Below are positions 48,169 to 54,865 of a stretch of DNA of 54,865 bases, one piece after another. The first letter of the stretch is position 1. The number at the start of each line of letters is the position of its first letter. The notes under the pieces are model-generated. The model saw only the letters and a program-made list of their open reading frames with translations, had not been told where the DNA came from and made no database searches. The translations under genes and the position numbers were made by a program. This stretch comes from Roseateles sp. (GTDB lineage Bacteria > Pseudomonadota > Gammaproteobacteria > Burkholderiales > Burkholderiaceae). Location: assembly GCA_019232985.1 (NCBI GenBank), contig JAFAMW010000031.1, positions 1 through 54,865 on the forward strand, in the 5' to 3' direction.

Positions 48169-49187
48169 CAGAGCAGCTTCTGCGCGGCCTTGAGGAGGGC
48201 CGCGCAGGACTCGTTGCGCTCGGCGAAGTCCTTCCACGCCGTATTGCGCGCGATCGCCTGCCATTGCGCGAGCGAGGCCGCGTCGATGTCCTCGACCTGG
48301 GCGCCGGCCTTGGCGTAGATCTCGGCGACGCGCTGGTCGTCGGCCCGGGCCGCGTCGCGGCCGAAGGCCTCGAGCTCGGCGCCGACGCCCATCACGATGT
48401 CCTGCTGCGCCTTGGGCAGGCGCGCGAGCACGTCGCGCGAAATCAGCAGCGGCTCGAGCATGAACCAGTAGGTGCCCTTGCGGCCCGTCGTCAGGTACTT
48501 CGCGATCTCCTCGAGCTTGAACGAGATGAAGCTCGTCGACGAGGTCATCGCGGCGTCCATCGCGCCGGTCTGCATGGCCGCGTAGATGCCGTCGGACGGC
48601 AGGCTGATCACGGCCGCGCCGGCCTCCTTGAGCATCATGTCCATCTCGCGGCTGCCGCCGCGGACCTTGAGCCCCTTCGCGTCGGCCGGGCTCACGAGGC
48701 GGTGCGCGCGGCTCGCGACGCCGCCGGCCTGCCACAGCCAGCTCACGATCACGACGCCCTTGTCGGCAAGCACGCGGCTCATCAGGCGGCCGACCTCGGC
48801 ATTTTTCCAGGCCGCGCCGATCTCGTAGGTCGGCACGAGGCCCGGCATCAGGCCCGCGTTGGTCTCGCCGACCTCGCCGCCCGCGTAGGACAGGGGCACG
48901 AGGCTCAGGTCGAGCGCGCCCTTGCGCAGCGCGCCGAACTGGGCGTTGGTCTTCATCAGCGAAGACCCCGGGTAGACGACGGCCTTGAGCGCGCCGCCGC
49001 TGCGCTTGTCGCATTCGGCCGCGAAGCGCCGGCACAGGCGGTCGCGGAAGTCGCCCTCGGTCAGCGTGCCGCCCGGGAACTGGTGCGAGATCTTGAGCTC
49101 GGTCGGCTGGGCCTGGGCGAGCGGCGCGAGCGGAGCCAGCGTCAGCGCGCCGGCGCCGCGCACGAGCGTGCGACGTTTCAGGGTCAT
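48168..49187 (-). CDS. dctP: TRAP transporter solute-binding protein DctP, Tat-type signal
   Basis: 339-residue periplasmic receptor. The N-terminus KRRTLVRGAGALTLAPLAPLAQA has a twin arginine followed by a modest hydrophobic stretch, fitting a Tat signal. The mature part carries LKISHQFPGG, GSSLMKTNAQFGALRKGALDLSLVPLSYAGGEVGE and the family helix SLPSDGIYAAMQTGAMDAAMTSSTSF. A GAGGAG site precedes the chosen ATG; the frame extends 25 codons further up without support. The ligand is unknown. It is first in the dctPQM operon. Confidence 0.93.
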   Translation of the reverse strand: MTLKRRTLVRGAGALTLAPLAPLAQAQPTELKISHQFPGGTLTEGDFRDRLCRRFAAECDKRSGGALKAVVYPGSSLMKTNAQFGALRKGALDLSLVPLSYAGGEVGETNAGLMPGLVPTYEIGAAWKNAEVGRLMSRVLADKGVVIVSWLWQAGGVASRAHRLVSPADAKGLKVRGGSREMDMMLKEAGAAVISLPSDGIYAAMQTGAMDAAMTSSTSFISFKLEEIAKYLTTGRKGTYWFMLEPLLISRDVLARLPKAQQDIVMGVGAELEAFGRDAARADDQRVAEIYAKAGAQVEDIDAASLAQWQAIARNTAWKDFAERNESCAALLKAAQKLL

Positions 49188-49317
49188 GGCGGTCTCCTCG
49201 TCTTGTCGTTCGGGGCGCTGCGCTGACTGTGGCCAAGCCGGCCGCGCTATTGAATTGGTCATTACCCTTGGCGCCGCGGGGCGCGGATCGCCGGAGTCGT
49301 TTGCGGACGGTGACTTA

Positions 49318-49337
49318 ATGTAGTAATGTTCCTACAT
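49318..49337. promoter_or_regulatory. Candidate operator overlapping the antitoxin start
   Basis: Inverted repeat ATGTAG-N8-CTACAT (6-bp arms). The right arm includes the first two bases of the antitoxin ATG (49336). TTGCGG (49301-49306) and TAATGT (49324-49329), 17 nt apart, could be weak -35 and -10 elements, with the repeat spanning the -10. This suits autoregulation by the antitoxin complex, and would leave little or no 5' leader. The wider gap from dctP (49188 to 49335) shows nothing else. Confidence 0.45.
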
Positions 49338-49593
49338 GAGTGATTCGACGATTTCCGCGCGCGAGTTCAATCAGGACCTGGCCGGCGCCAAGAAGGCGGC
49401 CGAGCGCGGGCCGGTCGTCATCACCGACCGCGGCCGCCCCTCGCATGTGCTGATGAGCTACGCGCGCTACCTCGAGCTCGCGGGGCGCGGCGCCAACATC
49501 GTGAGTCTGCTCGCGATGCCGGAGGCGGCCGAGCTCGAGTTCGAGCCGGCGCCGCTGGCCGCGCCGTATCGCGCCGCGGCGCTCGACGACTGA
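49336..49593 (+). CDS. Phd/YefM-type antitoxin
   Basis: 85-residue type II antitoxin. The N-terminal SAREFNQDLAGAKKAAERGPVVITDRGRPSHVLMSYARYLEL is the DNA-binding Phd/YefM fold, and the C-terminal ~35 residues are probably the toxin-neutralising tail. It shares one base with the VapC start (TGATG). No Shine-Dalgarno precedes the ATG. It likely binds the inverted repeat over its own start. Confidence 0.9.
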   Translation: MSDSTISAREFNQDLAGAKKAAERGPVVITDRGRPSHVLMSYARYLELAGRGANIVSLLAMPEAAELEFEPAPLAAPYRAAALDD

Positions 49594-50015
49594 TGTTCCT
49601 GCTCGATACCAATGTCGTGTCCGAGCTGCGCAAGGCCGCGGCGGGGCGCGCCGACGCGCGCGTCGTCGCCTGGGCTGCAGCGCTGCCGATCGCGCAGCTC
49701 TATCTGTCGGCAATCACGGTGCTCGAGCTCGAACTCGGCATCCTGCAGCTGCAGCGGCGCGACCTCAAGCAGGCCGCCGTGCTGCGGACCTGGATGAACC
49801 GGCATGTGTTGCCCGCGTTCGATGGGCGCGTGCTCTCGGTCGACACGCGGGTCGCACTCCGCTGCGCGGCGCTGCACGTGCCAGATCGGCGCGCCGAACG
49901 CGACAGCCTGATCGCGGCGACGGCGCTCGTCCACGGGCTCACGGTCGCGACGCGCAATGTCGCGGACTTTGCCGGCACCGGCGTCGCGCTTGTCGACCCT
50001 TGGGCCGCGGGCTGA
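49593..50015 (+). CDS. vapC: PIN-domain toxin, VapC family
   Basis: 140-residue ribonuclease toxin. The acidic catalytic residues of PIN domains are present: Asp5 (LLDTNVVSEL), Glu45 or Glu47 (TVLELELG), Asp104 (ERDSLIAATA) and Asp125 (ATRNVADF). Targets of VapC toxins are usually tRNA or rRNA; the target here is unknown. It directly follows its antitoxin and converges with lysS. Confidence 0.93.
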   Translation: MFLLDTNVVSELRKAAAGRADARVVAWAAALPIAQLYLSAITVLELELGILQLQRRDLKQAAVLRTWMNRHVLPAFDGRVLSVDTRVALRCAALHVPDRRAERDSLIAATALVHGLTVATRNVADFAGTGVALVDPWAAG

Positions 50016-50024
50016 GCCGCGGCC
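50003..50024. terminator. Hairpin at the vapC stop, before convergent lysS
   Basis: Perfect 8-bp inverted repeat GGCCGCGG-GCTGAG-CCGCGGCC containing the vapC stop codon in its loop. It lies between two convergent genes and could act as a bidirectional terminator; no U-tract follows. Confidence 0.4.
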
Positions 50025-50040
50025 GGGCCGACACTCCGGC

Positions 50041-51552
50041 TTACTCTTGGCGGCGCAGCGCCGGGAACAGGATCACTTCGCGGATGCTCGGCGAGTCGGT
50101 GATCAGCATGATCAGGCGGTCGATGCCGATGCCGCAGCCGCCGGTCGGCGGCATGCCGTACTCGAGCGCGCGGATGAAGTCGGCGTCGAAGAACATCGCC
50201 TCGTCGTCGCCGGCCTCCTTGTTCGCGACCTGGGCCTGGAAGCGCGCGGCCTGGTCCTCGGCGTCGTTGAGCTCGGAGAAGCCGTTCGCGACCTCGCGGC
50301 CCGTGATGAACAGCTCGAAGCGCTCGGTGATCTTCGGGTCGGCGTCGGACGCGCGCGCGAGCGGCGAGACCTCGACCGGGTAGTCGATGATGAAGGTCGG
50401 GTCCCACAGCTGGGCCTCGACGACGGCCTCGAACAGGCCGAACTGCAGCTCGGCGAGGCTCCAATGCTTCTTCGCCTGCTCGCCGGCCGCCTCGATGCGT
50501 TCGCGCAGCACGGCCGCGTCGTCGGCCTGTTCGGGCGAGAGGCCCGCGAACTTGATCAGCGAGTCGCGCACCGACAGGCGCGCGAACGGCTGGTCGAGCG
50601 CGACCGGCTTGCCCGCGTAGGTGATCGCGGCCGTCCCCGCGGCGCAGCGCGCGGCGTGGCGCAGCACCTCTTCGGTGAAGTCCATGATGTCGTGATGCGT
50701 CCACCAGGCCGCATAGAACTCCATCATCGTGAACTCGGGGTTGTGGCGGACGCTGATGCCCTCGTTGCGGAAGTTGCGGTTGATCTCGAACACGCGCTCG
50801 AAGCCGCCGACGATCAGGCGCTTCAGGTAGAGCTCGGGCGCGATGCGCAGGAACATTTGCTGGTCGAGCGCGTTGTGGTGCGTGACGAAGGGACGCGCGT
50901 TCGCGCCGCCCGGGATCGGGTGCAGCATCGGCGTCTCGACCTCGAGGAAGCCATGCTCGACCATGTGGTTGCGGATCGAGGACACGGCCTTCGAGCGCGC
51001 GACGAAGCGCGCGCGCGCGGCCTCGTCGGTGATCAGGTCGACGTAGCGCTGGCGGTACTTCTGCTCCTGGTCCTGCATGCCGTGGAACTTGTCGGGCAGC
51101 GGGCGCAGGCTCTTGGTCAGCAGGCGCAGCGTCGTCACGCGCACCGACAGCTCGCCGGTCTTGGTGCGGAACAAAGTGCCCTCGGCGCCGACGATGTCGC
51201 CGAGGTCGAGGTGCTTGAACTCGTCGTAGCTCGCCTCGCCGACGCCGTCGCGGGTCACGAACAGCTGGATCCGGCCGGTCGCGTCCTGCAGCGTGCCGAA
51301 GCTCGCGCGGCCCATGATGCGCTTGAGCATCAAACGGCCCGCGACGCTGACCTTGACGCCCTGCGGCTCGAGCTCCTCGTTCGCGACATGGCCCCAGCGC
51401 TGCTGCAGCGCGAGCGCGCGGTGCGCGGGCTTGAAGTCGTTCGGGAAGGGCACGCTCGTGCGCGCGCGCAGCGCGGCGAGCTTCTCGCGGCGCTCGGTGA
51501 TGAGCTGGTTCTCGTCGGCGGCGGTCGCGGGCGTCGGCTGGGCGTCGGTCAT
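50041..51552 (-). CDS. lysS: Lysyl-tRNA synthetase (class II)
   Basis: Attaches lysine to tRNA-Lys. The 503-residue protein has the N-terminal OB-fold anticodon domain ([32 protein letters not shown]) and class II catalytic motifs: motif 1 FLEVETPML, motif 2 [23 protein letters not shown] and motif 3 [16 protein letters not shown]. The ATG at 51552 is the first good start. It diverges from the WbpB-type gene (102 nt). Confidence 0.98.
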   Translation of the reverse strand: MTDAQPTPATAADENQLITERREKLAALRARTSVPFPNDFKPAHRALALQQRWGHVANEELEPQGVKVSVAGRLMLKRIMGRASFGTLQDATGRIQLFVTRDGVGEASYDEFKHLDLGDIVGAEGTLFRTKTGELSVRVTTLRLLTKSLRPLPDKFHGMQDQEQKYRQRYVDLITDEAARARFVARSKAVSSIRNHMVEHGFLEVETPMLHPIPGGANARPFVTHHNALDQQMFLRIAPELYLKRLIVGGFERVFEINRNFRNEGISVRHNPEFTMMEFYAAWWTHHDIMDFTEEVLRHAARCAAGTAAITYAGKPVALDQPFARLSVRDSLIKFAGLSPEQADDAAVLRERIEAAGEQAKKHWSLAELQFGLFEAVVEAQLWDPTFIIDYPVEVSPLARASDADPKITERFELFITGREVANGFSELNDAEDQAARFQAQVANKEAGDDEAMFFDADFIRALEYGMPPTGGCGIGIDRLIMLITDSPSIREVILFPALRRQE

Positions 51553-51654
51553 GGGTGGCTTTCGGGCGAAGCCTTTGATTTTAAGCGGGGCTTTCGCGCC
51601 CGCAGCGGCCGATGCTGCGCCCCGTAGAATTCCGCGCTCAGCCTACAAGCCGCC

Positions 51655-52713
51655 ATGCCGCCCATCACCGACCGTCCCGTCCGCTTCGCCCTCGTCGGCT
51701 GCGGCCGCATCTCGCGCAACCATGTCGAGGCGCTCGCGCGCCACCAGGGCCGCGCCGCGCTCGTCGCCGTCTGCGACCGCGACCCGGCCGCGCTGGCCGC
51801 CGCCGTCGCCGCGACAGGCGCGGCGGGCTACGCCTCGCTCGACGCGCTGCTCGCCGGCGCCGACGCCGACGTCGTCGTGCTCGCGACGCCCTCGGGCCTG
51901 CACGCCCAGCAGGCCATGCAGGTCGCCGCGGCGGGCCGCCATGTGCTGACCGAAAAACCGATGGCGACCAAGTTCGACGAGGGCATGGCGATGGTGCGCG
52001 CCTGCCGCGACGCCGGCGTCAAGCTCTTCGTCGTCAAGCAGAACCGCCTGAACGCGACGGTCCAGCTCGTCAAGAACGCGATCGAGCAGGGCCGCTTCGG
52101 CCGCATCTTCATGAGCACGGTCAACGTGTTCTGGACGCGCCCGCAGAGCTATTACGACGCGGCGCCGTGGCGCGGCCGCTGGGACCTCGACGGCGGCGCG
52201 TTCATGAACCAGGCCAGCCATTACGTCGACCTGCTCGACTGGCTCGTCGGCCCGGTCGACAACGTCCACGCCTACACGGCCACGCTCGCGCGCGACATCG
52301 AGGCCGAGGACACCGGCGTGCTGAGCCTGCGCCTGCGCCACGGCGGCCTCGCGTCGATCAACGTGACGATGCTGACCTGGCCGCAGAACCTCGAGGGCTC
52401 GATCACCATCCTCGGCGAGAAGGGCACGGTCAAGATCGGCGGCACGGCCGTCAACAAGATCGAGCATTGGGCCTTCGCCGACACGCGCCCCGAGGACGAG
52501 GCCGTCAAGGCGAGCAATTACGAGCTCGGCGCGGGCGGCTCGGTCTACGGCTTCGGCCACCCGCTGTACTACGACAACGTGATCCGCACGCTGCGCGGCG
52601 AGGCCGACGCCGCCGTCGACGGCTACGAGGGCCTGCGCTCGCTCGAGATCCTCGTCGCGGCCTACCGCAGCGCGCGCGACGGCCAGCGCGTCGGCCTGCC
52701 GCTGGTGTTCTGA
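51655..52713 (+). CDS. wbpB: UDP-N-acetylglucosaminuronate 3-dehydrogenase-like (WbpB/WlbA)
   Basis: Gfo/Idh/MocA-family oxidoreductase predicted to oxidise C3 of UDP-GlcNAcA. The 352-residue protein has the NAD motif VGCGRIS (14-20), catalytic EKP (100-102), and the region [47 protein letters not shown] diagnostic of WlbA/WbpB. It begins the polysaccharide precursor cluster and is followed 2 nt later by WbpD. UDP-sugar substrate assignment follows from this trio of genes. Confidence 0.9.
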   Translation: MPPITDRPVRFALVGCGRISRNHVEALARHQGRAALVAVCDRDPAALAAAVAATGAAGYASLDALLAGADADVVVLATPSGLHAQQAMQVAAAGRHVLTEKPMATKFDEGMAMVRACRDAGVKLFVVKQNRLNATVQLVKNAIEQGRFGRIFMSTVNVFWTRPQSYYDAAPWRGRWDLDGGAFMNQASHYVDLLDWLVGPVDNVHAYTATLARDIEAEDTGVLSLRLRHGGLASINVTMLTWPQNLEGSITILGEKGTVKIGGTAVNKIEHWAFADTRPEDEAVKASNYELGAGGSVYGFGHPLYYDNVIRTLRGEADAAVDGYEGLRSLEILVAAYRSARDGQRVGLPLVF

Positions 52714-52715
52714 TC

Positions 52716-53288
52716 ATGGGCGCCTACTGGAAGCATGAGTCGGCGATCGTCGACGCCGGCGCCGAGCTCGGCGCCGGCACCAAGGTCTGGCATTTCGCCC
52801 ATGTCTGCGGCGGCGCCCGCGTCGGCCCCGGCTGCTCGCTGGGCCAGGGCGTGTTCGTCGGCAACGACGTCGTGATCGGCGCCGGCTGCAAGGTCCAGAA
52901 CAATGTCTCGGTCTACGACGCCGTGACGCTCGAGGACGAGGTGTTCTGCGGCCCGAGCATGGTCTTCACGAACGTCTACAACCCGCGCGCGGCCGTCGTG
53001 CGCAAGGACGAGTACCGCCGCACCGTCGTGCGCCGGGGCGCGACGCTCGGCGCGAACTGCACGATCGTCTGCGGCGTCGAGATCGGGCGTTACGCCTTCG
53101 TCGGCGCGGGCGCGGTCGTGCACAGGAACGTGCCCGACTTCGCGCTGATGGTCGGCGTGCCCGCGCGCCGCGTCGGCTGGATGAGCCGCCACGGCGAGCG
53201 GCTCGAATTCGTCGACGGCGTCGCGCAATGCCCGGCGACGGGCGAGCGCTACCGGCTCGTCGAAGCGAACCAAGTGGAACTGCTGTGA
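52716..53288 (+). CDS. wbpD: UDP-2-acetamido-3-amino-glucuronate N-acetyltransferase (WbpD/WlbB)
   Basis: 190-residue left-handed beta-helix acetyltransferase. Hexapeptide repeats fill ~10-135 (for example [26 protein letters not shown]), with the loop [40 protein letters not shown] typical of WbpD. The C-terminus has [18 protein letters not shown]. It acetylates the 3-amino group made by WbpE. Its ATG is 2 nt after the wbpB stop and its stop overlaps the wbpE start. Confidence 0.92.
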   Translation: MGAYWKHESAIVDAGAELGAGTKVWHFAHVCGGARVGPGCSLGQGVFVGNDVVIGAGCKVQNNVSVYDAVTLEDEVFCGPSMVFTNVYNPRAAVVRKDEYRRTVVRRGATLGANCTIVCGVEIGRYAFVGAGAVVHRNVPDFALMVGVPARRVGWMSRHGERLEFVDGVAQCPATGERYRLVEANQVELL

Positions 53289-54370
53289 ACCTGCCCTTCA
53301 TCGACCTCAAGGCCCAGTACGCGGCGCTCAAGACCCGCATCGACGCGCGCATCCAGGCCGTGCTCGACCATGGCCAGTACATCATGGGCCCCGAGGTCAA
53401 GGAGCTCGAGGAGGCGCTCGCGCGCTACGTCGGCGTCGGCCATTGCGTGACGGTCGCGAGCGGCACCGAGGCGCTGCTGATCGCGCTGATGAGCCTCGAC
53501 CTCGCGCCCGGCGACGAGGTCATCACGACGCCGTTCACGTTCGCCGCCACGGCCGAGACCATCGTGCTCGCGGGCCTGAAGCCGGTGTTCGTTGACATCG
53601 AGCCCGACAGCTGCAATATCGACGCCGCGCAGATCGCCGCCGCGATCACGCCGCGGACCAAGGCCATCATGCCCGTGAGCCTGTACGGCCAGGTCGCCGA
53701 CATGGAGGCGATCAACGCGTTCGGCCTGCCCGTGATCGAGGACGCCGCGCAGTCCTTCGGCGCGACGTACCGCGGCAAGAAGAGCTGCGGCCTGTCGACC
53801 TGGGGCGCGACGAGCTTCTTCCCGAGCAAGCCGCTCGGCTGCTATGGCGACGGCGGCGCGCTGTTCACCGACGACGCGCGGCTCGCCCAGGCCGCGCGCG
53901 AGATCCGCGTGCACGGCCAGAGCGCGCGCTACACGCATACGCGGCTCGGCGTCGGCGGGCGCATGGACACGCTGCAATGCGCGGTCGTGCTCGCCAAGCT
54001 CGAGCGCTTCGAGTGGGAGATCGCGCAACGCCTGAAGATCGGCGCGCGCTACCAGGCGCTGCTCGCCGAGCTGCCGGTCGAGCGCCTCGCGGTGCGCGCC
54101 GACCGCGACTGCGTGTGGGCGCAGTTCACGCTGCAGCTCGCGGATTCGAATCAGCGCGACGCGGTCCAGAAGCGCCTGAACGCGGCCGGCATCCCGACCG
54201 CGATCCATTACCCGCGCCCGCTGCACCGCCAGCCGGCCTACGCGCAGGACGTCGCGATGCCGAACGCCGAGCGCGCGGCCGCGCGCGTGATCAGCCTGCC
54301 GATGAGCGCGGACCTCAGCGAGGCCCAGCAAGACGCGGTGATCGCTGCACTGCGCGAGGCCCTGACTTAA
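53285..54370 (+). CDS. wbpE: UDP-2-acetamido-3-keto-glucuronate aminotransferase (WbpE/WlbC)
   Basis: 361-residue DegT/DnrJ/EryC1-family PLP aminotransferase. Visible blocks are [73 protein letters not shown] and the PLP lysine Lys182 in [16 protein letters not shown]. The start is GTG at 53285, overlapping the wbpD stop; the open frame extends upstream into wbpD. It works between WbpB and WbpD to put the 3-amino group on the sugar. Confidence 0.92.
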   Translation: MNLPFIDLKAQYAALKTRIDARIQAVLDHGQYIMGPEVKELEEALARYVGVGHCVTVASGTEALLIALMSLDLAPGDEVITTPFTFAATAETIVLAGLKPVFVDIEPDSCNIDAAQIAAAITPRTKAIMPVSLYGQVADMEAINAFGLPVIEDAAQSFGATYRGKKSCGLSTWGATSFFPSKPLGCYGDGGALFTDDARLAQAAREIRVHGQSARYTHTRLGVGGRMDTLQCAVVLAKLERFEWEIAQRLKIGARYQALLAELPVERLAVRADRDCVWAQFTLQLADSNQRDAVQKRLNAAGIPTAIHYPRPLHRQPAYAQDVAMPNAERAAARVISLPMSADLSEAQQDAVIAALREALT

Positions 54371-54374
54371 TCCG

Positions 54375-54865
54375 ATGAAGCTTCTCCGCGCCACGCTGAC
54401 CCTGCTGGCCGGTGGCGCGCTGGCCCAGGCGCTGCCGCTGCTGCTCGGGCCCTGGATCACGCGCCTGTACACGCCGGCCGAGTTCGGCCAGTTCTCGTTC
54501 GCGTGGACGCTCGCGACGAATCTGGCCGTGGTCGGCTGCGCGCGCTTCGAGTTCGCGCTGCCGCTCGAGCGCGACGAGGCCGGCGCGGCGCTGCTGCTCG
54601 CGCTGTGCGCGCGCGTGCTCGCGGGCATGACGATCCTGGCCTGCGTGATCGGCGCGGCGCTGGTCGCGGTCCAGCGCCTCGCGCCGGCCGGCCTGCTGCC
54701 GCTGGCCGTGCTCAGCGGCGCCGCGGCCCAGGCGCTCACGCTGTGGGCGACGCGCGCCGAGGCGTTCCGCATGCTCGCGCTCGCGCGCGTCGTCCAATGG
54801 GGCGGGGCGGCCGTGCTGCAGGTCGTGGCCGGCCTGCTCGCGCTCGGCGCGGTCGGCCTGATGCT
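54375..54865 (+). CDS. Oligosaccharide flippase (Wzx/PST type), cut by the right edge
   Basis: The first 163 residues of a polytopic membrane protein. The N-terminal ALPLLLGPWITRLYTPAEFGQFSFAWTLATNLAVVGCARFEFALPLERDE is typical of MATE-like O-antigen or lipopolysaccharide flippases, followed by three or four further hydrophobic segments. It starts 4 nt after the wbpE stop. It probably moves the lipid-linked repeat unit that contains the WbpBDE sugar across the inner membrane. Confidence 0.85.
   Translation, partial: MKLLRATLTLLAGGALAQALPLLLGPWITRLYTPAEFGQFSFAWTLATNLAVVGCARFEFALPLERDEAGAALLLALCARVLAGMTILACVIGAALVAVQRLAPAGLLPLAVLSGAAAQALTLWATRAEAFRMLALARVVQWGGAAVLQVVAGLLALGAVGLM

Overview
The window looks like chromosomal DNA of a high-GC betaproteobacterium of the order Burkholderiales, probably near the Rubrivivax/Leptothrix/Roseateles group. 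The main reasons are gene order (gpmA, rhodanese, grxC, secB, gpsA, then trmL, comF, bioC and the cox operon), a cytochrome c oxidase subunit II with a fused cytochrome c domain, and protein sequences typical of that order. This placement is by recognition, not by a search. I see no rRNA or tRNA gene, CRISPR array, insertion sequence or prophage.

Layout. Positions 1-4000 hold housekeeping genes: hydroxypyruvate isomerase (cut by the left edge), gpmA, a membrane rhodanese, grxC, secB and gpsA. Positions 4006-14634 form a hemicellulose (glucuronoxylan) island: a leftward pair (gudD and a cytosolic GH43 xylosidase) diverging from a rightward run of exported enzymes (SGNH esterase, GH43, GH35-like, GH115 alpha-glucuronidase). 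A LacI-type operator resembling the xyl-box lies between them. Positions 14641-16931 return to housekeeping genes (trmL, comF, bioC). Positions 17189-26267 encode an aa3-type cytochrome c oxidase and its assembly set: subunits II, I and III, CtaG, SURF1, heme O and heme A synthases, SCO, and several small membrane proteins.

Positions 26291-33934 are a cobalamin operon headed by a B12 riboswitch: cobO, cobU, a BtuFCD-type importer, cbiB, cobC and cobQ, almost all with stop/start overlaps, closed by a hairpin. Positions 33955-39893, all leftward, are rpoH behind a perfect CIRCE element, a lone cheW, a MASE1-CHASE-PAS hybrid histidine kinase and ychF. Positions 40004-46297 run rightward: a UbiH-type monooxygenase, a DsbC-like protein, a DUF3429 protein, an M61 peptidase, a DUF3108 protein, enoyl-CoA hydratase and a small unknown protein. 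Positions 46328-49187 are a leftward TRAP transporter, followed by a Phd/VapC-type toxin-antitoxin pair and leftward lysS. From 51655 to the right edge a surface-polysaccharide cluster begins: WbpB, WbpD and WbpE homologues for a diacetamido uronic acid sugar, then a truncated flippase.

How it works together. The xylan island appears to deacetylate, debranch and deglucuronidate xylan outside the cytoplasm, then finish xylo-oligosaccharides and glucarate inside. The cox block builds the oxidase and supplies its heme A and copper. The B12 block imports corrinoids and converts them towards adenosylcobinamide-GDP under B12 feedback. The CIRCE element suggests that HrcA controls sigma-32.
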